From contig CACHRR010000006.1 of the NCBI GenBank assembly GCA_902582355.1, positions 1-43,715 on the forward strand: a stretch of DNA of 43,715 bases. The letters are read 5' to 3'. Shown one piece after another: positions 17,377 to 26,474 of the stretch (position 1 is the stretch's first letter; the number at the start of each line of letters is the position of its first letter). Under the pieces are notes generated by a model that was not told the origin of the DNA, did no database searches, and was given only the letters and a program-made list of their open reading frames with translations. The translations under genes were made by a program, and so were the position numbers. This DNA comes from an uncultured SAR86 cluster bacterium (lineage in GTDB: Bacteria; Pseudomonadota; Gammaproteobacteria; Magnimaribacterales; D2472).

Positions 17377-17466
17377 TCTTTTTTCTCCTATGATTATTAA
17401 AATTTTATACTACTGTAATTTAATAAACTTTTGAAAAAAATTATATAAAAAATCTTTATATATAAA

Positions 17467-17542
17467 TGGTGCGGTACGCCGGTCTCGAACCGGCGGCCTT
17501 CTGCTTGGCAAGCAGACGCTCTACCAACTGAGCTAGTACCGC
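17467..17542 (-). tRNA. tRNA-Gly (GCC)
   Basis: 76 nt cloverleaf including encoded CCA. The acceptor stem GCGGTAC pairs with GTACCGC; anticodon loop TTGCCAA, T-arm GCCGGTTCGAGACCGGC. Discriminator A. Confidence 0.97.
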
Positions 17543-17553
17543 ATTGGTCAGTT

Positions 17554-17582
17554 AATATACTCCTTTAGGCACATGCTTTCAA
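17554..17582 (-). promoter_or_regulatory. Promoter of tRNA-Gly
   Basis: -35 TTGAAA (17577-17582), a 17 bp spacer and -10 TATATT (17554-17559) on the minus strand. Transcription would start just before the tRNA 5' end. Confidence 0.65.
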
Positions 17583-17600
17583 CAGAACATAATCTTGTTT

Positions 17601-18071
17601 TTACGGAAGTGATATTTTTTGAATATCATCAAATAGGCCAACATTATTTCTCTTTGAAATAACAAAATATGAAGGTTTAATGTTAGTTGGTATAGATATT
17701 TCAATGATATTGGAATTGACCGGCCCTCCCATCACATCACTATCTTCGAATCCAATATGAGTTGCATGTGCATAAAATGGATTTCCAATACCGAGAGTAT
17801 ATAAATATTCTTCATTTTTATTAAATATCTTTACTGCGTAAATATCATTATCATCTACCAACCTAATTTTTTTTATTAAGCTTTTTTTTGGTTTGTTTTC
17901 GATGACCTTCTTTAGAGAAAACTCACTTGGAGTGCCATCGAAAATATACACACTAGTTAATTCATTATCATCTGTATGAAGCTTAAATATTTTTTTTGAC
18001 TCAAGTATTTCGTCTGCATTTAAATTAAACAAACATAAAAAGACACCTACAAACAAATTATATTTTTTCAT
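17601..18071 (-). CDS. Small exported protein of unknown function, partner of the M64-like protease
   Basis: Exported protein of 156 residues, not recognised. The start at 18071 gives the signal peptide MKKYNLFVGVFLCLFNLNA and places it 2 bp after the protease stop; a start at 18089 would overlap and spoil the signal. The mature part is a beta-rich domain with YIFDGTPSEFSLKKVIE, KIFNKNEEYLYTLGIGNP and a C-terminal SNIIEISIP...YFVISKRN, which looks like a single immunoglobulin-like or carrier-type domain. Tight coupling to the metalloprotease lipoprotein suggests a related envelope function, perhaps an inhibitor, substrate or adaptor; that is inference from position only. Confidence 0.55.
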   Translation of the reverse strand: MKKYNLFVGVFLCLFNLNADEILESKKIFKLHTDDNELTSVYIFDGTPSEFSLKKVIENKPKKSLIKKIRLVDDNDIYAVKIFNKNEEYLYTLGIGNPFYAHATHIGFEDSDVMGGPVNSNIIEISIPTNIKPSYFVISKRNNVGLFDDIQKISLP

Positions 18072-18073
18072 TA

Positions 18074-20107
18074 TTACCACCTTGCCCAATTAATTGCCCA
18101 TGTTCCTCCTATTGGTCCAACCATATAACCATAGTCATAGTTTGAATACGTTGTTGAACTTGGATTATACGACCAAGAACACCTATCGTTGGCCCAGTAT
18201 CCATCACACCAATAAAAAGAGCTATTAAAGAGACCTTCATAAAAGTCATCATTGTTCAAAACATCATCTGGAGCCGTTACTGTTCCAGAGAGATCTTCAA
18301 CTCTCCAAGTATATATTTTTACTGAATTATCTGATGGTCTCACAAAACTTACAGAAACTTGATTTTGTAAAGAAGTATTTTCAACACCATCTTCATACCA
18401 TTTTAGTGTTAATTTCGAGCTGTCAAAAACTGCATTTACCTCTATTTCAACAGATGTTATTGTGCCAGTTGCATCAGAGGTATAATCAAGGTCTCCGTCT
18501 GTAAATCCCTGATTATGAATTGAACCAATAGCAAAACCTTCTGCATTTACCTCTCCATATTGATCTGTATTAGTCTCCATAACTGTTAAATATTTTGGTC
18601 TGTAATTATCAAACTCGCCATAGTAATTGCCTTCAAAAAGACCAACCTTGTTGCAGTCAGGATTTCGTCCAGTTCTATTACCATTGGCATCATATAAATT
18701 ATATAAACAGTCACAAGTGGCTATGTCTTCATCATTATATAGACCAACTGTGCCATCAGACCAGTTATAACAAACTTTGAAAGTGCTTCCAGGAACATTC
18801 AATAAATCATCAATATGATGCTTCCATTTAACTTGTGAGGGATCTGATTGGGTAGTAGTGTTTACGTTTCTATCTGCCCAAAAGCTGACATCTCGATCAT
18901 CAGATGATAAGTACTCATCTCCCATCTCACCATGAGCATGTCCAAGCTCATGCATTAAAACATAATCAGTTCGGCTATTAATAGGTTGTATATTAGTGTT
19001 TCCTAAATTTACGCCTCTACCGCTTGTCATTGTTAAAACTGAAATTAAAGAAGGATTTGTAAAAAGATCATCAAATACAGAAACATTAATATCATTTGAT
19101 CCAATACAAAAGATATTTTCATCCCAGTCATAGCAACCAGTTTCAATCGAAGCTAGTGAAGTGCCATCAGGATTGACAGGCTCAGCAACTATTACATCAA
19201 AATATCCATCGATAAAATGTGAAACTTCAGAATCATTTAATCTATTTATTGATCTTAGTAATGCATCTCTAAAACTTTCAACATCATCTGAATTTAGTGA
19301 GTCAGCAACAAATAAGTAATCAGTTCTACCAAGTGATGCTTCACCTCCAATTAGATAATAGACATAGTAATCTTTGTCTGTTGATGTTCCCGAATCAAAA
19401 CCATCACTTTTATCATCATCTTGCGCAACAGTTACGACTCTCTTGTTTGCAATTATCCAAGTTCTAAATGAGTCAATATTACTAAGCTCGCCATCAGATA
19501 CTAATATTTCTGTTTGATAATATCCAGCAGAGGAAATTGAACTTAAGTCGAGACTTATATTTCCTCTCCCTTCACCTGTTGAGGTAAATACTGCTGGAAT
19601 ATTTTCTTGATTTATACTTGCAGAAAAAATCAAATCTTCATTTGAGTTATCAACATCAAAGTAAGATATGGTAAAAACAGGGTTTGAATCAAATAATAAG
19701 TGATCTTTATCAAGGTTTGTTTTATCTAGAATATTTACCTCAGGCCTATCATTTACAGATGTAACATTAATGGTAACTGTTGCACTTCGAGTTATATTTT
19801 TTTCAACAGCTGTAACAGAATATACAAATTGATCTTCTCCAAAATAATTAGCATTAGGTTCATAACTAATATCTGATCCTGTTAATGTTAATAGCCCATT
19901 TGACGTTGTACTCGTTAGAGAGTATGTAAGAGTAACCACCTCATTAGCCGTTGCTGCAATTGATCCATTAAGAGTTGTATCCTCATTTATGGAAAAAATA
20001 TTTGCAGGAAGTGTGATTTCAAATGGCATAGATGATCCACCACCACCACCACCTCCACCACAAGATGTTATCAAAATTGAAATTAAAGTGATTCTGAGGA
20101 AATGCAC
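18074..20107 (-). CDS. Lipoprotein metallopeptidase, M64 (IgA-peptidase-like) with cadherin/Ig-like domain
   Basis: Surface or periplasmic lipoprotein of 677 residues. The signal peptide ends in LITSC (lipobox, Cys16), followed by a run of eight glycines. Residues about 30-120 form a cadherin/tandem-repeat-like beta domain (FSINEDTTLNGSIAAT, YFGEDQFVYSVTA). A second beta domain follows to about residue 220. The catalytic domain holds HELGHAHGEMGDEY: zinc ligands H386 and H390, general base E387, with the GDEY tail typical of peptidase family M64. Four clustered cysteines (CYNW, CDCLYN, CNKV) follow. The start is GTG, with TATAAT exactly 6 nt upstream. Substrate unknown; likely scavenging of extracellular protein. 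Confidence 0.8.
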   Translation of the reverse strand: MHFLRITLISILITSCGGGGGGGGSSMPFEITLPANIFSINEDTTLNGSIAATANEVVTLTYSLTSTTSNGLLTLTGSDISYEPNANYFGEDQFVYSVTAVEKNITRSATVTINVTSVNDRPEVNILDKTNLDKDHLLFDSNPVFTISYFDVDNSNEDLIFSASINQENIPAVFTSTGEGRGNISLDLSSISSAGYYQTEILVSDGELSNIDSFRTWIIANKRVVTVAQDDDKSDGFDSGTSTDKDYYVYYLIGGEASLGRTDYLFVADSLNSDDVESFRDALLRSINRLNDSEVSHFIDGYFDVIVAEPVNPDGTSLASIETGCYDWDENIFCIGSNDINVSVFDDLFTNPSLISVLTMTSGRGVNLGNTNIQPINSRTDYVLMHELGHAHGEMGDEYLSSDDRDVSFWADRNVNTTTQSDPSQVKWKHHIDDLLNVPGSTFKVCYNWSDGTVGLYNDEDIATCDCLYNLYDANGNRTGRNPDCNKVGLFEGNYYGEFDNYRPKYLTVMETNTDQYGEVNAEGFAIGSIHNQGFTDGDLDYTSDATGTITSVEIEVNAVFDSSKLTLKWYEDGVENTSLQNQVSVSFVRPSDNSVKIYTWRVEDLSGTVTAPDDVLNNDDFYEGLFNSSFYWCDGYWANDRCSWSYNPSSTTYSNYDYGYMVGPIGGTWAINWARW

Positions 20108-20113
20108 GAGTAA

Positions 20114-20119
20114 ATTATA
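20114..20119 (-). promoter_or_regulatory. -10 element of the metallopeptidase gene (leaderless)
   Basis: Exact TATAAT on the minus strand, 6 nt (ttactc) before the GTG start. The upstream terminator ends about 10 nt before it, so no separate -35 box fits. Confidence 0.55.
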
Positions 20120-20127
20120 TCTTATTT

Positions 20128-20157
20128 GAAAAAAAAAGAGGGCATGTGCCCTCTTTT
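20128..20157 (-). terminator. Intrinsic terminator of the TonB-dependent receptor gene
   Basis: 10 bp stem AAAAGAGGGC / GCCCTCTTTT around loop ACAT, followed on the minus strand by a long T-run. It lies 18 bp past the receptor stop. Confidence 0.88.
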
Positions 20158-20175
20158 AAACTTTAAATATAAGAC

Positions 20176-23100
20176 CTAAAAACTTACTCTAAAACCAGCT
20201 TTATATATAGGTCCATGATCTTGATATAAAAATGTCATTTCTTTATATCTTGAATATAGCTCAACATCAGAATCACCAATATTAACTGCTTCTAAAAATA
20301 CTTGTGTACTTTCCGAAACAGTATATGTTGTGGTGAAATCAATTTGACCTCTAGCCGCTATATATAGCGGATTATATTGATCCATTCCAGTGAATGTTTC
20401 AGCTTTGTAGTTATAAGAAAGTCTTGCTCTTAATTTTTCATCTTCATAGAAAACTGAAAAGTTTGCAGCATCACCAAATCCTGGTAGAGCAAATTGCTCA
20501 CCTAAAGCTGCAGGATTAGCATCTGTATCTCCTCCAATAAATGTAGCGTTTGCTAAAACTCCAAAGTTATTCTCGAATAAATGTTGCACAGCTATTTCAA
20601 TACCCTCAAGCGTTCCATCATATAGATTAACTGGTTGTGCAATATTAAAGATATAAAGCGGATCGTTTTCGTCACTTAAGAAAACTGCATTAGGGTTAGT
20701 TGCATCTTGAAAACATTCAGATACACATCCAGCAGGAGTAAATGCAAAACTAGTTAGATTTGCAAAAGCCCAATCATATTGATTTGACCATCCACATGCC
20801 CAGTATCCTTGTGGAGCTGTCCACTGACATAAGGCGTCTGCATTTTCTTCTGTTGCCAATACACCTCTTGGCCCAGCTAATATGTTAGTGGTACCATTGT
20901 ATGGGCCACTTGTTAATCCACCACCATGATAGTCACTTATCTCTTTCACAAAGAAATTCAATGCAAAGTAACTTCCATCTGCATAGTAATGTTCGTAAGC
21001 AACATCAAAATTAATTGATTCATACGGTTGTAAGTTTGGATTTCCAGAGCTTATTGTTACAGGATATCTTGGATCAAATACTCCAATACTTGTAGATGAA
21101 TCCAATTGTTCAAGAGAAGGTCTAGCAATTGTTTTGCTTAGTGATGTTCTAACAACTTTATTATCTGAAATATCAAGAGATATATTAAAATTAGGTAATA
21201 AATACTCTGAATCACCTACTCCAGTGAATGAAGTATTAGAAGTTACAATTCCAACATTAGTTCCATACTGGAACGCACCGAAGCCAAGAGCTGTATTTGT
21301 TGGAACGAGTGTATCTGCTGTGGAAGATCTATCTTCTTCCTCATATCTCAATCCAAATTGTGCTCTGTAAGCAACGCCATTTCTAAATACAGACTCAAAA
21401 TTAAAGTTGACAAATAATGAGTTAAGTTCTTCAACTATAGATCCATTAGAATCTCTTGTTCCAAAACATCCATCAACAACGCCTCTTGTTGATGTTCTTG
21501 GATCATAAACACTTACTCCAGATGCCAATCCATTTGGATTGCCATCTGCATCAAAGGCATCGTTTGCAATACATTCTGAAGGCCATTGATAAGGTGTATT
21601 TGCATTATTCCACCATGATCCATCTCCTGATGAGGTATCACCAAGAAAACCAGCTGCGCCAAACCAATATAGTGCATCTTCTTTGGATATACTTAAGTAA
21701 TAGAAATTTGTACCAGATCCTAAATAGTTTGATTTGTTCACAACAGTCCAAACATCATCTGGCATAAATGCATAAGTCATATTTACAGGGTTACCAGGAT
21801 CGAGTCTTCCATTTAGAAGTTGATTCATCCATTTTTGATTGTTGAACTTGGTATCCATTTGCGACATACCGAACTCAATCGAAGACAGAGATTCCATAAA
21901 AATACCGTCATTGTTGTCCCATGTACCAATCATTTGAAATTGCTCTAAATTACTGTCTCTATCTTGGTAATGAACAATTGCCTCACTTGGACCCATGTCG
22001 CTCCCATCAAATTGATTTGCACCAGTTTCCCTGCCTTGGAAAAATTTATCCATATTCCATGACAAAGCTCCAACTCTACTGTCAGTGAAATCAAAAGATC
22101 TTTCTCTTAAATATCCAGATGCTTCTCCAACAGGATAATAATCCCATCCTTGCCATGCGCCATTAGCGAAAGTAAGAACATTATTAGCTGTTCCTCCAGG
22201 AGTTCCTTTAAAGCCAGCAAAGGAATCATGATAGTCAATCACTAAACTTAAATTATCATTAACTTCTATATCTAAATTCAAACCAACAGATTTATTATTA
22301 TTTTCTGAATTACCATATTCAAAGTTGTTTGCAAAACGTTCACCGTTGCCTGGTGCTAAAGAAGTTGCACTCATCACTGCACCTTTTTCATTGATGGTCA
22401 TTTCAGTTGTATTCCAACCTGCAAAATATGACCCTGCAGTAATACCTGTAAAATCAAAACTTGTACTTGAAGCTGTATAGTCAAGTGTTAATACAGCTTT
22501 TCCAAAATCATATTGAAATGCAGCTTGAATATTATCTCTTTCACTTACATTATCTTTATATTTATAAGATAGAGATTCAGGATAAAAATACACGCCATCA
22601 GATCTCTCATTTGCTGAGGTTATAACAGCACTAGCTGGAACAGTTCCGCCACGAACATCACTTGGAAGCCAGGTTATTTCATTAGTACCCTCTTCTCTAT
22701 TGCTTCGCTCTTGATGGGAACCTGATATTGAAAAACCCCATGCGTTGCCACCAAACTCTCCATTAGTGATGTAAATAAAATCTACTTCCGGTGTTTGATC
22801 ATTTCCAGTAACATTTTTTGTGTGATTATTAAGTCTGAAACTTAAAGCTCCACCTTTCTCTGCTCCAATAGGCTTTGCTGTTACCATATTAATAGTAGAT
22901 CCTAAGCCACCACTAGGTAAAACTGCATTAGCTGATTTATATACCTCAACAGCTGCAATACCATGACCAGAAATATCTCCAAAGTTAAAAGATCTTCCTC
23001 CACCATACTGAGGCGGAACAGTTGGCATAGTTCTTCCATTTAGAGTAACCAAGTTAAATTCAGGACCTAACCCACGAACAGTAACTTTAGTCCCTTCATC

Positions 23101-23358
23101 ATTACTTCGTTCTGTTGTAACACCAACCAGTCTTGCAAGTGCCTCAGCTAAGTTTCCATCAGGAAATCTACCTAAATCCTCTGCAGTTATTGCATCTACA
23201 ACTCCAACATTATTTCTTTTAATATCAATAGCGTCTTTTAAACTTGATTTAATACCCGTTACTACTACTTCTTCTACTTCTTCGTCTTCTGCATCTTGCG
23301 CAAAAACATTCAAAGTTAGCGGTAATAATAATAATAATGACAATAAGTATCTATTCAC
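20176..23358 (-). CDS. TonB-dependent outer-membrane receptor
   Basis: Outer-membrane beta-barrel transporter of 1060 residues energised by TonB-ExbBD. The signal peptide MNRYLLSLLLLLPLTLNVFAQ is followed by an acidic stretch and the TonB-box-like EEVVVTG. The plug domain has AITAEDLGRFPDGNLAEALARL, VTVRGLGPEFNLVTLNGRTMPT and GLGSTINMVTAKP. The barrel ends in AGFRVSF with the terminal aromatic required for BAM assembly. It matches the Caulobacter/Xanthomonas-type receptors used for carbohydrates and other large nutrients rather than classical siderophore receptors; the actual ligand is unknown. The start is GTG with an AGGGGG Shine-Dalgarno. A strong promoter and a terminator make it monocistronic. 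Confidence 0.95.
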   Translation of the reverse strand: MNRYLLSLLLLLPLTLNVFAQDAEDEEVEEVVVTGIKSSLKDAIDIKRNNVGVVDAITAEDLGRFPDGNLAEALARLVGVTTERSNDEGTKVTVRGLGPEFNLVTLNGRTMPTVPPQYGGGRSFNFGDISGHGIAAVEVYKSANAVLPSGGLGSTINMVTAKPIGAEKGGALSFRLNNHTKNVTGNDQTPEVDFIYITNGEFGGNAWGFSISGSHQERSNREEGTNEITWLPSDVRGGTVPASAVITSANERSDGVYFYPESLSYKYKDNVSERDNIQAAFQYDFGKAVLTLDYTASSTSFDFTGITAGSYFAGWNTTEMTINEKGAVMSATSLAPGNGERFANNFEYGNSENNNKSVGLNLDIEVNDNLSLVIDYHDSFAGFKGTPGGTANNVLTFANGAWQGWDYYPVGEASGYLRERSFDFTDSRVGALSWNMDKFFQGRETGANQFDGSDMGPSEAIVHYQDRDSNLEQFQMIGTWDNNDGIFMESLSSIEFGMSQMDTKFNNQKWMNQLLNGRLDPGNPVNMTYAFMPDDVWTVVNKSNYLGSGTNFYYLSISKEDALYWFGAAGFLGDTSSGDGSWWNNANTPYQWPSECIANDAFDADGNPNGLASGVSVYDPRTSTRGVVDGCFGTRDSNGSIVEELNSLFVNFNFESVFRNGVAYRAQFGLRYEEEDRSSTADTLVPTNTALGFGAFQYGTNVGIVTSNTSFTGVGDSEYLLPNFNISLDISDNKVVRTSLSKTIARPSLEQLDSSTSIGVFDPRYPVTISSGNPNLQPYESINFDVAYEHYYADGSYFALNFFVKEISDYHGGGLTSGPYNGTTNILAGPRGVLATEENADALCQWTAPQGYWACGWSNQYDWAFANLTSFAFTPAGCVSECFQDATNPNAVFLSDENDPLYIFNIAQPVNLYDGTLEGIEIAVQHLFENNFGVLANATFIGGDTDANPAALGEQFALPGFGDAANFSVFYEDEKLRARLSYNYKAETFTGMDQYNPLYIAARGQIDFTTTYTVSESTQVFLEAVNIGDSDVELYSRYKEMTFLYQDHGPIYKAGFRVSF

Positions 23359-23398
23359 TTTTACCCCCTAGGCATATATGTGTGTATTTGATGCATTA

Positions 23399-23427
23399 AT
23401 TAAACTTTTTTGGATAATGTATGTCAA
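23399..23427 (-). promoter_or_regulatory. Sigma70 promoter of the TonB-dependent receptor
   Basis: -35 TTGACA (23422-23427), a 17 bp spacer, -10 TTTAAT (23399-23404) on the minus strand. The predicted leader is about 34 nt and contains the Shine-Dalgarno AGGGGG. Confidence 0.75.
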
Positions 23428-23474
23428 GTTTTATATATAGAATTTAAATATATAAATACTGGCTATTAAGCAAA

Positions 23475-24398
23475 TTAGCCATCAAGAAATTTGATAGTCT
23501 CCTCACCAAATGTTGACCACCACTCCATGCCCATTAAATGTATTTTTTCAAGATTTTCGTGAGAACCATCGTCTAATAATCTATTTATACTGCCAAGAGA
23601 TGAATTTATCCTAAGGTAATTTTCATTAAAAATGTCTTTAGAAATTTCGTTATGAATTTCAGAGTCTAGTAACATCCCCATAATGTCGTTTCTTAACCAT
23701 CCTACTCCTCCCCAATTTTTTGAGGCCTCACCATCGATCTTATTAGTGGGCTTCCCAGAACCTATACTAAGAATTTTTATATTATTTGTGTCTAGAATTT
23801 TTCTCGCGTACGAATAACCAATCATAGTTGGATTATTTGTGATTACACTTCCATCAATCATCCATGAATTATCTGCCATCTGATGAGTTGGAAAATACAT
23901 TGGAGCAGCGCTAGATGCAGCTATAGCGTCTTTTAGTAAAATATCAGGAGTATCTACGGAATTGAAAATTGCATTAGTTCTTTTTTCGATATCATAAGCA
24001 AACGTTAAAAATGGCTTTTTAGTTTCATTTAAAGTGTAATTGCTAAAAACTTCATCTAATAACTCTAATCTACCTTTATTGTCATATCTTGGTCTTGCCT
24101 GAATTAAAGAAACTTTATCCCTAAAAAAAGATTTCTTCATAATTTTTTCTAAATATCTTTCAGACCAAAAAGTTTTAACTTTTGCCGCAGAGAAACCACC
24201 AAATGCAAAACAAGCAGCATTAAAAGCTCCTGCGCTTGTACCAACAAACATATCAAATATATCTGAAATTTTTTGACCGCTTTCAGCTTCTAGCTTTTTT
24301 AAAAAGACCATAGAAGCAATTGTTCTTACACCACCTCCATCTAAACAAATAATTTTTTTATTATTGAATTTATACAAAAAATCAAAAAAATTTTTCAT
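23475..24398 (-). CDS. Patatin-like phospholipase
   Basis: Patatin-family acyl hydrolase of 307 residues. The oxyanion-hole motif DGGGVRTIAS (residues 20-29), the nucleophile motif GTSAG (S55) and the dyad aspartate in MIDGSVITNNPTM complete the Ser-Asp catalytic dyad. There is no signal peptide, so it probably acts in the cytoplasm or at the inner membrane on phospholipids or storage lipids. The ATG overlaps the rhodanese TGA (ATGA), showing translational coupling in the GMC-rhodanese-patatin operon. A weak hairpin GGCTA/TAGCC at 23461-23480 overlaps the stop codon and may serve as a poor terminator. Confidence 0.9.
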   Translation of the reverse strand: MKNFFDFLYKFNNKKIICLDGGGVRTIASMVFLKKLEAESGQKISDIFDMFVGTSAGAFNAACFAFGGFSAAKVKTFWSERYLEKIMKKSFFRDKVSLIQARPRYDNKGRLELLDEVFSNYTLNETKKPFLTFAYDIEKRTNAIFNSVDTPDILLKDAIAASSAAPMYFPTHQMADNSWMIDGSVITNNPTMIGYSYARKILDTNNIKILSIGSGKPTNKIDGEASKNWGGVGWLRNDIMGMLLDSEIHNEISKDIFNENYLRINSSLGSINRLLDDGSHENLEKIHLMGMEWWSTFGEETIKFLDG

Positions 24399-24709
24399 TT
24401 TATAACTTTCTTTTTAAGGTATTTAGATGCATTTTCCAAGCTACCTAGATTTTCAACGTTTTTAAATCCTAACTCTATTAAAATGTCGCCAGCTTTTCCA
24501 GAACGATTTCCACTTCTGCAATATAGATAAATCTTTTGATTTTTTTCAAACTCATCTTTAATGCTAGAAATATCCTGCCACTCTATATTAATTGCATCCT
24601 GGACAAAGCCATTTTTAAATTCAGAAACAGTTCTAACATCAATCACAATATAATCCTCTGTAATTGAAATAAGAGAAAAGATCAAAAAAGACAGTAAATG
24701 ATATTTCAA
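24395..24709 (-). CDS. Exported rhodanese-domain protein
   Basis: Single rhodanese domain, 104 residues. A short hydrophobic N-terminus (HLLSFLIFSLISI) suggests export or membrane anchoring, as in PspE-type periplasmic rhodaneses. The active-site loop is YCRSGNRSGKA with catalytic C64, preceded by VIDVRTVSEFKNGFVQDAINI. It would transfer sulfane sulfur or reduce thiols; no acceptor is known. The start is TTG, 3 bp after the GMC oxidoreductase stop, and its stop overlaps the patatin start. Confidence 0.85.
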   Translation of the reverse strand: MKYHLLSFLIFSLISITEDYIVIDVRTVSEFKNGFVQDAINIEWQDISSIKDEFEKNQKIYLYCRSGNRSGKAGDILIELGFKNVENLGSLENASKYLKKKVIK

Positions 24710-24712
24710 AAT

Positions 24713-26395
24713 TTAATTACTCCAATACTTACCAATAATATCAGAGGCTTTTTCGGCAATCATAATAGTTGGTGCATTTGTGTTCCCTCCAACTAGTGTT
24801 GGCATGATAGATGCATCAATAATTCTGAGTCCTTTTATGCCATGAACCTTTAGTTCATTGTCAACAACAGCCATTTCATCATTTCCCATTTTACAAGTTC
24901 CAACTGGATGGTAAATGGTATCTGCTTCCTCTCTAATGGCCTGTTCTATGTCTTTATCATCATTTATATCTATTGGCCTCATCACATGATTTTCTGTATA
25001 TTTTGCAAAAGATTCATGATTTAAAATTTGCATCATTTGTTTATATCCAGCAATCATATCTTTCATATCATCTGGGTGGGATAGAAATTTTGGATCTATT
25101 TTTGGATCATCATAAGGACTTGAGGAATTTAGTGTTACCTCTCCTCTTGATTTTGGTCTTAATATACACATATGACAACCAAGACCATGTCCCCAAAGTT
25201 TCTGTCTGCCATGATCCACGACCATTGTTGGAATAAAATGTAATTGAATATCTGGTATTTCTTTTTCTTTACTAGATTTTATAAACCCTCCAGCTTCAGC
25301 AATAGTTGAAGTAAAAATTCCAACTTTAGCAAAGATGTATTTAATGATCTCAAGAGGAAATTTAAATAATATAGATTTGAGTGATAGGCCTATAAGTTCG
25401 ATAGAGTTATATCTGTGAACAGATAGATAGTCTATGTGGTCTTGGAGATTTTTTCCTACACCAGGAAGTTCGTGAAGGTGTTTAATGCCATGCTTTAAAA
25501 TTTCATCAGATGGTCCGATTCCAGATCTAAGCATTATTTGAGGTGACCCAAATGCACCTGATGATAATAGAACCTCCTTATTAGCCTCAAGAGTAAAAAA
25601 CTCACCATTTTTATCAATACACTCAACTGCGCACGCTTTTTTATTTTGAACAACAATTTTGTTAACATTTGTTTCAGTTAGTACCGTTAAATTTTCTCTA
25701 TCAAGACATGGAACCAAATATGCTTTAGCAGCACTACATCTTTTTCCGTCTTTTTGAGTTGTTTGATAAAAACCAGCTCCCTCCTGATCTTCTCCATTAA
25801 AATCATCATTATATCCAAAGATCTTTGATGCAGTTTTTACAAAATCTTTTACTGGAGTATTTTCATGACGAATTTTTGATACATTTAAAGGGCCATTTTG
25901 CCCATGAAAATTATCATCAAACTTTTCATTATGTTCTGCTTTTTTGAAGTAAGGTAATATTTCATCATATGACCATCCATCATTACCAAGATTTGCCCAA
26001 TGGTCATAATCCCATTTATGGCCTCTGACATATAACATTGCATTTATTGAACTTGACCCGCCTAAAGTTTTACCCCTTGGTTGAAATCCTTTTCTGTGCT
26101 CCAATGATTCAGAATTTACTTTATGCAGACCTCCGGTGGAATCTACAACTGCAGCTTCTGGTTCTGTAATTACAACTTTTTCAAACTCTTTTTGAGGAAC
26201 AGTGTCATAGTTCCAACTTAATGGAGTATTCTCACCCAAAAAAGCAAAACCTAAAGGAACATGAATTCTAGGATCTTTATCTTTTTTTCCAGCTTCGATA
26301 AGACAAATTTTAAAGTTTGGATTCGCACTTAATCTATTTGCTAAAACACATCCAGCTGAACCAGCGCCAATTATTATAAAATCATATTTATTCAT
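24713..26395 (-). CDS. GMC-family FAD oxidoreductase (choline/alcohol dehydrogenase-like)
   Basis: Flavoprotein alcohol dehydrogenase of 560 residues. The N-terminal ADP-binding fold FIIIGAGSAGCVLANRLSAN is followed by the GMC signature 1 region RGKTLGGSSSINAMLYVRG, signature 2 SSGAFGSPQIMLRSGIGP, and the C-terminal active-site region HPVGTCKMG and GGNTNAPTIMIAEKASDII. It is of BetA/polyethylene-glycol-dehydrogenase type. A stretch of about 25 residues (EFEKVVITEPEAAVVDSTGG) near residue 70 is longer than in BetA. Likely substrates are primary alcohols, but choline cannot be assumed because no betB or betI is nearby. It is first gene of an operon with rhodanese and patatin genes. Confidence 0.9.
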   Translation of the reverse strand: MNKYDFIIIGAGSAGCVLANRLSANPNFKICLIEAGKKDKDPRIHVPLGFAFLGENTPLSWNYDTVPQKEFEKVVITEPEAAVVDSTGGLHKVNSESLEHRKGFQPRGKTLGGSSSINAMLYVRGHKWDYDHWANLGNDGWSYDEILPYFKKAEHNEKFDDNFHGQNGPLNVSKIRHENTPVKDFVKTASKIFGYNDDFNGEDQEGAGFYQTTQKDGKRCSAAKAYLVPCLDRENLTVLTETNVNKIVVQNKKACAVECIDKNGEFFTLEANKEVLLSSGAFGSPQIMLRSGIGPSDEILKHGIKHLHELPGVGKNLQDHIDYLSVHRYNSIELIGLSLKSILFKFPLEIIKYIFAKVGIFTSTIAEAGGFIKSSKEKEIPDIQLHFIPTMVVDHGRQKLWGHGLGCHMCILRPKSRGEVTLNSSSPYDDPKIDPKFLSHPDDMKDMIAGYKQMMQILNHESFAKYTENHVMRPIDINDDKDIEQAIREEADTIYHPVGTCKMGNDEMAVVDNELKVHGIKGLRIIDASIMPTLVGGNTNAPTIMIAEKASDIIGKYWSN

Positions 26396-26474
26396 AAGTT
26401 AAACTTGCTTAAAAAGATATATCTTACAAGTTTATGGTTTAGAATCTAAGCTGTAAACTTTGAAAGAAAATTTT

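Noticed and set aside
24713-26395. Assignment of the GMC enzyme as choline dehydrogenase BetA
   Set aside because: The family signature fits but no betaine-pathway genes are nearby and the insertion near residue 70 differs, so no symbol was given.
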